A stretch of DNA of 64,000 nucleotides, taken from contig NZ_JAPMLQ010000001.1 of assembly GCF_026410305.1 (NCBI RefSeq), positions 124,001 through 188,000 on the forward strand. Reading direction: 5' to 3'. The stretch's first letter is position 1. Each line of letters begins with the position of its first letter. Positions 43,291 to 51,900 of this stretch are shown one piece after another. The stretch is from Sulfitobacter sp. F26204. Lineage in GTDB: Bacteria > Pseudomonadota > Alphaproteobacteria > Rhodobacterales > Rhodobacteraceae. The notes under the pieces are model-generated. The model was not told the DNA's origin and ran no database searches. It was given only the letters and a program-made list of their open reading frames with translations. The translations under genes and the position numbers were made by a program.

Positions 43291-45329
43291 CCGCAACAAT
43301 CATATTTGATCCACTGATCCCGGTGCCCCTGCTGATCGTGGTGACGATCATCGCCTTGATGGGGTTGATTCTGGCGATCTTGCGGGCGCTGAACGGCTGG
43401 CCTTTGCGAGGTCTGGCCGCCGCTGTCGTTCTGGGGGCTCTGGCGAACCCCTCCTATCAACAAGAAGACCGAGCGCCGCTAAGCGACATCGTTCTTCTGG
43501 TCGAAGATGAGAGCGCCAGCCAGCGGCTGGGCGCACGGCCGGATCAAACTGCAGGTGCCGCATCGACGCTGGCCGCGCAAATCGCAGCCCGACCAAATAC
43601 AGAAGTCCGCCGTGTCACGGTGCCCGACGGAGCAGGCGACGCTGGCACACAGGTCATGGCCGCGATTTCGGATGCATTGGCCGAAGAACCGCGCGCACGT
43701 ATCGCAGGGATCCTTGCGATTAGTGACGGACGTGTGCATGACGCTGATCTGCCCATTGATCTTCCCGCGCCGCTGCATTTGTTGATGACAGGGGAAACCG
43801 AAGACTGGGATCGACGATTGACCGTTCGCAATGCGCCTGCCTTTGCGATTATCGGCGAAGCGGTGACGCTGACCCTGCGGATCGATGATCTGGGGGCCGC
43901 GCCTGCGGGTGAAACCCTTGCGCCTCTGGACATTTCCATTGACGGTGAACCGCCGCAGACCTTTCGTGTTCCGATTGGTCAGGACCTTGAGCTACCGATT
44001 ACCCTGCCCCATGGAGGGCGCAATGTGATCCGCTTCTCCCTGCCCGAAGCCGCCGGTGAACTGACCGACCGTAACAACGCCGCCCTGATCCAAATGAACG
44101 GCGTTCGCGACAGGTTGCGGGTCTTGCTGGTAAGTGGCGAACCGCATCCTGGCGGGCGCACCTGGCGCAACCTTCTGAAATCGGACAGTTCCGTTGATCT
44201 GGTGCATTTCACCATTCTGCGACCGCCGGAAAAACAGGACGGCGTGCCGGTAAACGAATTGTCGCTCATCGCATTTCCCACCCGCGAATTGTTCATGGAA
44301 AAGATCGAGGACTTCGATCTGATCATTTTTGACCGATACAAACGACGCGGAATCCTGCCTGCCCTCTATCTGGACAATGTCGCGCAATATGTTCGTAACG
44401 GCGGTGCCGTTCTTGTTGCTGCCGGACCTGACTTTGCAACTGCTGACAGTATCTACCGTTCGCCACTTGGCAGCGTCCTGCCTGCCATGCCAACGGCGCG
44501 TGTGCTGGAACAACCCTACAGGCCTACAATTACCGAACTTGGACAGCGCCATCCCGTCACCACCGATATGCCCGGCAACGGCGACTGGGGCCGCTGGCTG
44601 CGACAGGTCGACGTGGCGCAACCGCAAGGCAATGTCGTGATGGAAGGGATCGATGGACGGCCTTTGTTGGTGCTCAACCGCGTTGAGGAGGGGCGTGTCG
44701 CGCTTTTGGCCTCGGACCACGCATGGTTATGGAGTCGCGGTTTTGAGGGCGGAGGGCCGCAGTTGGAACTGTTGCGCCGACTGGCACATTGGATGATGAA
44801 AGAACCCGAACTGGAAGAAGAAGCGCTGACCGCGACCGCAGAGGGCCAAACCATGCGCGTGACCCGCAGGACCTTGGCCATGACCACACCACCCGTGACG
44901 ATCACAGCACCCGATGGCAAGACATTTGATCTGCCGTTGACCGAAGGTGCCACAGGCGTTTTTGAAGGTGTGTTCGACGGACCCGAAATGGGGCTTTACC
45001 GCTTGGACAACGGGGATCAGACGGCGGTGATTGGCCTCGGCCCTGCCGCCCCGCGCGAATTTGTCGAAACGATTGCAAGCGACGAAATGCTAGAACCACA
45101 GATTTCTGCCCTGCGCGGGGGCGTTGTGCGACTTGAGGACGGATTGCCCCGGTTGCGCAATGTGCGGGCGGGACGCCCTGCTGCCGGGCGCGGATGGTTG
45201 GGGATCACCCCACGGGGTGCCTATGAAACCCGCGATATTCGGCAGACAGCGCTTTTGCCTGGATGGTTGGTATTGGTGTTATCGGCAGGTTTGATCACTG
45301 CGGCTTGGCTGCGCGAAGGCCGCCGCTAA
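43287..45329 (+). CDS. Membrane protein with GATase1-like domain, moxR operon
   Basis: 680 residues. Two N-terminal membrane segments (LLIVVTIIALMGLILAIL, GLAAAVVLGALANP), a large periplasmic part, and a C-terminal segment (GWLVLVLSAGLITAAWL). A domain near 270-420 (RVLLVSGEPHPGGRTWRNLL, DLIIFDRYK, VRNGGAVLVAAGP) resembles a class I glutamine-amidotransferase fold without the catalytic cysteine. Fourth gene of the operon; convergent with the NicO gene (4-nt overlap of ends). Confidence 0.82.
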   Translation: MTATIIFDPLIPVPLLIVVTIIALMGLILAILRALNGWPLRGLAAAVVLGALANPSYQQEDRAPLSDIVLLVEDESASQRLGARPDQTAGAASTLAAQIAARPNTEVRRVTVPDGAGDAGTQVMAAISDALAEEPRARIAGILAISDGRVHDADLPIDLPAPLHLLMTGETEDWDRRLTVRNAPAFAIIGEAVTLTLRIDDLGAAPAGETLAPLDISIDGEPPQTFRVPIGQDLELPITLPHGGRNVIRFSLPEAAGELTDRNNAALIQMNGVRDRLRVLLVSGEPHPGGRTWRNLLKSDSSVDLVHFTILRPPEKQDGVPVNELSLIAFPTRELFMEKIEDFDLIIFDRYKRRGILPALYLDNVAQYVRNGGAVLVAAGPDFATADSIYRSPLGSVLPAMPTARVLEQPYRPTITELGQRHPVTTDMPGNGDWGRWLRQVDVAQPQGNVVMEGIDGRPLLVLNRVEEGRVALLASDHAWLWSRGFEGGGPQLELLRRLAHWMMKEPELEEEALTATAEGQTMRVTRRTLAMTTPPVTITAPDGKTFDLPLTEGATGVFEGVFDGPEMGLYRLDNGDQTAVIGLGPAAPREFVETIASDEMLEPQISALRGGVVRLEDGLPRLRNVRAGRPAAGRGWLGITPRGAYETRDIRQTALLPGWLVLVLSAGLITAAWLREGRR

Positions 45330-46219
45330 AGCGCACGCAACAGCAATCCACCCGCAAGAAACATGACAACCGTTCCGGCAAGCAGTTCAACCCCCGCAGC
45401 AACCCGCGCAAGCTGCGGTGATCCGCTGAAGCTGGCTAACATACCGCCGCGCAAACCACCTGCGACAAGGCCTACAAAAATGGTCACCAGCGCAGTGCCA
45501 AACGCCATCGCAAAGGCGCCTGCAATCCCCAATCCTCCGATTCCCATTTGCCAGGTAATGATCAGCACAAACAAAGCGCCCGTACAGGGACGCATCGCAA
45601 TTCCCGCGATCAAGGCTGCAATCTCACGCAGATTGCCGACCTGTTCGATCTGATCAAGGGAGGGTCCATGGGCATGTCCGCAGCTTGAACAGTGATTTCC
45701 CTCGCCTTGATGGTCATGATCATGGGCGCGCTGCAACAACCTGCGTAGACCTCGCCACGCCAACCACAGGCCGATCAAGGCGATGGCGGCATAGCTCACG
45801 GGGGCAATGATCGCCTCGGTCAGATCAACCATCGCCTCACGCCCTAGGTTCAAAACCAACACCCCGGCATAGACCAACAGCACCGCGGTAACCGCCTGCC
45901 CCAACGACGCCGCCAAGGCAATCAGGGACAGGCGCAGCATCGGCACCCGACGGGCAAAACCATACCCGCCGATCAACACCTTGCCATGCCCCGGACCCGC
46001 CGCATGGGCAACACCATAAGCAAAACACGCACCAAGCACGGTAACTGCCGCCGCGATGTCACCCGTCCGCACCCGGCGCAACCCGCCAGCAATCGCATTC
46101 TGAAAATCCCTTTGCCAGGACGCCGCCCAGACGGCCAGGCTGTCAAAGCCACCGCTGAGCCAGAACCAGCCCAGGATGCCGATCACCAGCAGCGCCACGA
46201 TGCTCAGGAAATATCGCAT
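45326..46219 (-). CDS. NicO/RcnA-type nickel-cobalt transporter
   Basis: 297-residue inner-membrane protein. AAGPGHGKVLIGGYG holds the family's conserved H-A-A-G-P-G-H. A cytoplasmic histidine/cysteine-rich loop, HDHDHQGEGNHCSSCGHAHG, is a likely metal-binding site. The first segment, YFLSIVALLVIGILGWF, and six further helices are visible. It follows a DUF1007 gene with a 16-nt overlap, the usual pair for this export system. Metal specificity is not proven. Confidence 0.9.
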   Translation of the reverse strand: MRYFLSIVALLVIGILGWFWLSGGFDSLAVWAASWQRDFQNAIAGGLRRVRTGDIAAAVTVLGACFAYGVAHAAGPGHGKVLIGGYGFARRVPMLRLSLIALAASLGQAVTAVLLVYAGVLVLNLGREAMVDLTEAIIAPVSYAAIALIGLWLAWRGLRRLLQRAHDHDHQGEGNHCSSCGHAHGPSLDQIEQVGNLREIAALIAGIAMRPCTGALFVLIITWQMGIGGLGIAGAFAMAFGTALVTIFVGLVAGGLRGGMLASFSGSPQLARVAAGVELLAGTVVMFLAGGLLLRAL

Positions 46220-46845
46220 GTCACGGTCACCGTGCTGGCCAGAAGGATGCCAACATCCGGCAGATCATCATCCGACATATCCTCCATGGCGGCCAATTGG
46301 TCGCCCAGTTCCTGAAGCCGCGCCGCGACATCAGGCACGTCAATGGATTCTTTACAGGCGGGGTTTCCTTCCAGACGCACAGGCAGGGAAATGTCGTAGG
46401 CGGTGTAATAGGTGGGGTCGTAGGGCTTGATCTCGATCACTCCGCGCCCGGACTGCGCCTGATCGACCCGACGCACATGAGTGGTGGTGATACGGGAATC
46501 CTCATATACCGCAGTCGCCTCCAGCGGCGCAGAAAGCGTCAGGTTCTGTCCGTCCTGCATCACCACCAGATCGCCGTTGAAACCCGGGGTCCATTGCATG
46601 TCAAACCCTTGCAAATCCGCCAGTTCCTCAGGCGTCATCTTGCCATCGAAATCTTGGTCCAGGCCGCGGTCTTCGGTGATCAACAAGGAATAAAATTCGT
46701 CATAGGCCCAAGTGACGCGCACTTCGGTCAGCCGCCCGTCATCATCAAAATGCAGATCCAGACCCGTATCGACAAAGATATGCGGATGCGCAGTCACCGG
46801 GACGGCACCACAAAGGGCAAGGATCAAGGCGAGCAGATTTTTCAT
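46204..46845 (-). CDS. DUF1007 family periplasmic protein
   Basis: 213 residues. A signal peptide (MKNLLALILALCGAVPVTA) is followed by HPHIFVDTGLDLHFDD, the DUF1007 start. An EF-hand-like loop, DQDFDGKMTPEEL, may bind calcium. Known family context: these proteins accompany NicO-type metal transporters, here with a 16-nt overlap. The start at 46845 gives a clean signal peptide; the in-frame ATG at 46866 is the alternative. Confidence 0.87.
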   Translation of the reverse strand: MKNLLALILALCGAVPVTAHPHIFVDTGLDLHFDDDGRLTEVRVTWAYDEFYSLLITEDRGLDQDFDGKMTPEELADLQGFDMQWTPGFNGDLVVMQDGQNLTLSAPLEATAVYEDSRITTTHVRRVDQAQSGRGVIEIKPYDPTYYTAYDISLPVRLEGNPACKESIDVPDVAARLQELGDQLAAMEDMSDDDLPDVGILLASTVTVTCDIS

Positions 46846-46885
46846 TGTTCTGTTGAGATAGGCCATCGCAACAAGAGCGACAAGA

Positions 46886-48910
46886 TCATCTTGATTGCAA
46901 TCTGATCTGGACGCTTGCAGACTGCCCTCGGGCGTCGATCACCGAAATGCGGGAAAAACCCGGCTCTCCCATGGACAACAGCGTTTCACGCCGGTTCAGA
47001 CCGGTCACTACAGGCACGCCATCCACAAGCACCGTAAGCGGGAGAACGCCTGCGGCAAGTTTGAGCGACAGCGTTTCGTCATCCCGCCGCAGCACCGCGC
47101 CATCGGGCGGGAAACGGACCTCTGGCGCGCTGGCAGGTTTCGCAAACAGCGCGTCTCGCGACCGAAAGCGCTGCAGGGGCACCGGCAAGGCGGCGGTGCT
47201 GAGCAGCAGTGTATCCGGAGGTGGCGGTGGCAAGGGTGTTGGCTGCGACGCGATCCTTCCAAAGGCCTCGAACAGCAGCGGGGCTGCGAGAGCACCGCCA
47301 AAGGCACCGGGTACCGGCGTGCCATCGGGTCGTCCCAACCAGACTCCAATCACATGGGCACCATCAAACCCCACAGCCCAAGCATCACGATGGCCATAGG
47401 AAGTGCCGGTTTTATAGGCAATGTCACGGGTGGTTGCGGCGCCAGCGGGCGGCGCGATGCTGGCGAGGATATGGCTGACCTGCCAAGCGGCCTTTTGCGA
47501 TAGAATGCGTCGGACGGGATGCGTTTGTCCCTGCTCCCAGATCAACGGGTGCACCACGCCGCCCTGTGCCAACCCGCCATAGAGCTGCACCAGATCGTTC
47601 AATGTAAGCCCGACACCGCCCAACACCACCGCCAACCCCGGCTTGCCGGTGAGTTGCGGTACCGCCCCGCCCTGACGCATCAGACCCATGAGGCGCGCGG
47701 GGCCGAGTTCCTGCATCAACATGACGGGCGGGATATTAAGCGACAGTTGCAGAGCCTCGCGCACGGTGAGTTCACCGCGAAACTGACCATCAAAATTTTG
47801 CGGCGCATAACGGCCAAAAACGGTTGGGGAATCATCAATCAAGGTATCAGGCTGGGCAAGACCCTGATCAAAGGCCATTGCATAGACAAAGGGTTTGAGT
47901 GTCGATCCGGGAGAGCGCAGGCTGCGTGTCATGTCAACAAAACCCAAGGCACCGCCGCGGGCTGAATAAGCGGGTGATCCCACCGAGGCGAGGACCTCTC
48001 CGCTGCGGTGGTCGGCGACCACGACAGCAGCAGAAACTCCCGCAACCTGCCCACGCACCGCACGGGCTGCCAGTTCTTCCATCTGTTCTTGCAACCGGGC
48101 ATCCAAGGTCACATCGTGCCGTCCCGCCAATGGATTGCTTGCCCGCAGTTGATCCGCCAAATGCGGGGCGCGGCGCACAAAGGGGCGCATCTGCCGTGGA
48201 ACCGGGGCAAGCCTTGATTGCGCCGGTGCATCAGCACGGGCAAGGACAAGGGCTCTGGCGGTTTCCGCTGCCTTTGCATATCTGTCCGGTCTGCGGCTTT
48301 CCGGTGCCTGTGGCAAGGCAACCAACAGCGCTGCCTCGGCCATGGTCAGACGGCGGGGCTCCTTGCCAAACCAGGCAAGGCTTCCCGCACGCAATCCCTC
48401 AAGCGCCCCACCATAGGGCGCATGGGTCAGATACAGCGTCAGGATCTCTTCCTTGCTCAACCTTCGTTCCAGCGCAAGCGCCAGCCGGATCTGACGAAGC
48501 TTGCCTGCCCAACGTCCGGTACCGGAATTTTCCAACAGACGCGCTGTTTGCATTGTTAAGGTCGACCCGCCCGAAACAACCCTGCCTGACATCAACGCCT
48601 GTCCTGCCGCCCGCATCAATGCAAGAACATCCACTCCCTTGTGCCTGAAAAACCTCTTGTCCTCGTAGGCGACCAGCATCTTCAGATATGCCGGATCCAC
48701 CTGATCAAGCCGTAGCGCCAGACGTACCCGCCCATCCTCAACCGGAAATACCCGCATCAGGGCACCGGTCCTGTCGCGCATCTCAACCGATGTTTCGATC
48801 AGGAACGGCGGCAGGCGGGCTGAATCAACCCAGGTATCCAGCCTGTCGCGCAGGACCGCCCCTCCCCAAAGCGCTAAAACAAGAACAATCAAAGCAACCC
48901 GCCGGATCAT
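46886..48910 (-). CDS. pbpC: Penicillin-binding protein 1C
   Basis: 674 residues, bifunctional: N-terminal membrane anchor (ALIVLVLALWGGAVL), GT51 transglycosylase with catalytic Glu83 in EDKRFFRHKGVD, then transpeptidase with Ser336/Lys339 in PGSTLKPF and KTGTSYGHRDAWA. A C-terminal PBP1C-type domain closes it (residues about 580-674). Partner of the alpha-2-macroglobulin gene upstream, whose stop overlaps its start by 4 nt, as in E. coli pbpC-yfhM. Confidence 0.95.
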   Translation of the reverse strand: MIRRVALIVLVLALWGGAVLRDRLDTWVDSARLPPFLIETSVEMRDRTGALMRVFPVEDGRVRLALRLDQVDPAYLKMLVAYEDKRFFRHKGVDVLALMRAAGQALMSGRVVSGGSTLTMQTARLLENSGTGRWAGKLRQIRLALALERRLSKEEILTLYLTHAPYGGALEGLRAGSLAWFGKEPRRLTMAEAALLVALPQAPESRRPDRYAKAAETARALVLARADAPAQSRLAPVPRQMRPFVRRAPHLADQLRASNPLAGRHDVTLDARLQEQMEELAARAVRGQVAGVSAAVVVADHRSGEVLASVGSPAYSARGGALGFVDMTRSLRSPGSTLKPFVYAMAFDQGLAQPDTLIDDSPTVFGRYAPQNFDGQFRGELTVREALQLSLNIPPVMLMQELGPARLMGLMRQGGAVPQLTGKPGLAVVLGGVGLTLNDLVQLYGGLAQGGVVHPLIWEQGQTHPVRRILSQKAAWQVSHILASIAPPAGAATTRDIAYKTGTSYGHRDAWAVGFDGAHVIGVWLGRPDGTPVPGAFGGALAAPLLFEAFGRIASQPTPLPPPPPDTLLLSTAALPVPLQRFRSRDALFAKPASAPEVRFPPDGAVLRRDDETLSLKLAAGVLPLTVLVDGVPVVTGLNRRETLLSMGEPGFSRISVIDARGQSASVQIRLQSR

Positions 48911-51900
48911 GGCGTGACGGTAATCGAGGTTGTTGCCGTGTTGGCGCGATACTCAGGACGGTACATGTCTTCGACTGTGGCCGCAGGATGGTGGTATGTG
49001 CCCGGCGTCACCGCCCGCAGCATATAGGCAAGCCGAAACGGATCTGCCTCTGCGTGATTCACCGCGGCGACAAAGCGGTCACTGCGGAATTCAGCATTTT
49101 CGGCTGCCGTGGTTTGCAGCCAATCGAGTGTCCCGGTGTCGCCACTGCGTAACAGATTGGGATTGTCGATCTCGAACCCTGCGGGTAGCGGATCATCTAT
49201 GATCAATCGTGCACCAACATCCTCGAACGGGGTCACGGTCAGCACGGCGACAATGCGTGTTCCCGACTCAACTGGACCGGCGACAGGCACGCCCTCGGTC
49301 GAAAAGAACTGCCGTGTGATCTGATAGCCGTAACCATCCGCTGCAGGCGCAGTTTCGGGCACACCAAAAGCGGTCATTGTCACGTCCAGAGATGCAGCAC
49401 TTGTGTTCTGAATGACAGAACGCCTGCCGCTGCGATCATCCAGCCGCTGTACAACAGGTCCGCCTGCCGCTATTCCGTCAACACTCAGCCCCGCCACTGC
49501 GTTTTGTGTGCCAAGCGCATGCGCTGCCAGGACAACCTGTGCGGCTTCCTGCGTCGACAAACGGTGATTACCCCTATGTATCAAGGTAACAAGGCTCGCC
49601 GGATCAATCGCGGTGCTGCCTGCTTCCGCCGAGAGCTTCAGCACCGCCGCGGCGTCGCGCAGATGCGTGCCAAAATCGGCGCGCAGCCCGCGTTGTTCTG
49701 CCTTGGCCACCAGCATTGCTCCTGAACGTCGGAACAACGCGTCGGCACGCAACGGGTCCCCATAGGCGGCCAGCGCCGCCCCCAGTTGCGCCAGGGCAAG
49801 CGGCGTCGCAAATTCCTGTGCTTTGGTATCAGCGTAATAGCGCAGATCCCCCATGCTTGCCGCTCCCTCACGGGCCAGCACCAATAGCGCATAGGCAATG
49901 TCTTCTCCGCCGTGGTCAAAATCGGGGGCATAGTTGATCCGGTTGCGCAGATTGTCCATCGCCAGCGAAAAGGCGAGGTCAGGGACGGCCTGTCCCTGCG
50001 CACGGGCACGTGACAAAAAGTCCGTGACATAGGCATCCAGCCAGAATTCACCGGACTGGGCCTGCCACAAACCAAAGGCACCATTGCTGGATTGTCGCGT
50101 CATGATGCGGGCAATGGCCCGGCTGATCTTGTCGTTGATCTGCTCCGGTTCACCCAGTCCTGCATCTTGGGCCAGCGATCCCAAGTAAAGCAACGGCATC
50201 GCTGCCGATGCGATCTGTTCGGTGCATCCATGAGGGTATCGGTCAAGCTGTTGCAACAAGCCCGGTACGTCGAAACGAGACAGCGGACCCGCCGTGAGTG
50301 TCGCATGCCCCGTCCCCAGTCGAAGACCTGCAAAAACATTGCTGTCAAAGGTGAAACTCTCGTCCGGTCCAAGCGAGAATTGGCGCGTCACGGCCACTTC
50401 GGGATCATTGTCACGTACGGGCATATTCAGCCCCTTGCGCAGTTCGGTGCCCTCAGGGGTCGTCAGGACAACCGTGACCAGATTATCGCCGATTTCACGC
50501 GCCGTGAGCGGGATATTGAGCCGCGTCGTCGAACCCTTCGAGATGGTCACCGCTGCCGGCACATCGCCAAGCGCAATGCCTGCATCCGCATGAACCTGCA
50601 GGGCAATGTCACCTGCCGGCCCTTCCCCATGGATCAGTTCCAACAACAGTCTGCTCCTATCACCGGGGGCGAGGAACCGCGGGAGCGAGGCGGTGACGAC
50701 TACAGGATCTTTCGCAACAATGTCCCGACTTGCGTCGCCAACTGCGTCCTGCGACCAGGCCACCGCCATCAGCTTGATGGTACCGTTAAAGGCAGGTTTG
50801 ATGATGTCGATCTCGGTGCGGCCATCCGCACCAACCCTGACTGGCCCCGAAAAGAATGCCATCAACTTTTCCGTCGGCGGTGGCGATTGAACCTGCGCAG
50901 CGGCACCAGCATCGCCACCTGAACGAACGGTTCCCAAGGCACCGTTCAAGCCGTCGATCAAACGGCCGTAGATGTCGCGTATTTCGACCCCCAGACGACG
51001 TTGACCAAAGTAGTGATCGGTAACTTCGGGTGGGGTAAATCCGGTGAGGTTCAGGATTCCCACATCAACTGCAGCAAGGGTGAGATAGGCCTCCTGCCCT
51101 TCTTTCACGCCTTCCACGCGCAGGGCGACCCGCAATGTGCCTGCCTGGCCATCCACCTGCGCTGGCGCTTCAAAGCTGACCTTGAGTTCCTTTTGTGCAG
51201 GTGCGACGGCGGCATGTACCAGACCCATATGGCGGCTCGGGTTCGTGCCCGTTGCCACATCCATACCGCGCAGCACAGATGCGGTGACATAGGCACCCGT
51301 GCCCCAATCACTGCCCACGGTCAGGTTCAGTGTATTTTCCCCCGCGGTGACCGGGACCACGCGCCGTTCAATCACGCGGTTGGACAAGACATTGATCATC
51401 GCGACACCGGCGCCCTCCGCAACAAGGCGCAGGGTTGCGGTATCACCGGTCTCATAGCTGTCGGCATCCAGCGACATCTCCAGACGGTCCGGCGTGTCTG
51501 TGGCTCCATCACCGCCATACCACCCTGATGCAAAATCAACAGAAGACACCGCATAGGGCGTGCCTATCCGTTCAACAACAATCTCATATGCGCCCCAGTC
51601 TGTCGGGGATGTCACCCTTGTCGGAGTGCCACTCAGGTTCGCTTCGCCCGTCGCCACACGCACCCGGCGGGTTACCGGTTCCCATTCCCAATTACCGTAA
51701 AGTTGATACCATTGATAACGGGTGTCGACCCTGTTCACCGTCCAGCGGACCGGCATCTGTACGCCGGCTCCTACCGGGCCAAGCGCGATCAGGTCGAATC
51801 CTGCTTCCGCGCCCTCGGCCAGCACATCGTCAAACAATGGCTTGATCCCGATCATTGCTGCATCCGCTGTCACCGCCTTTTCGATCCGGCGCTCCACCGG

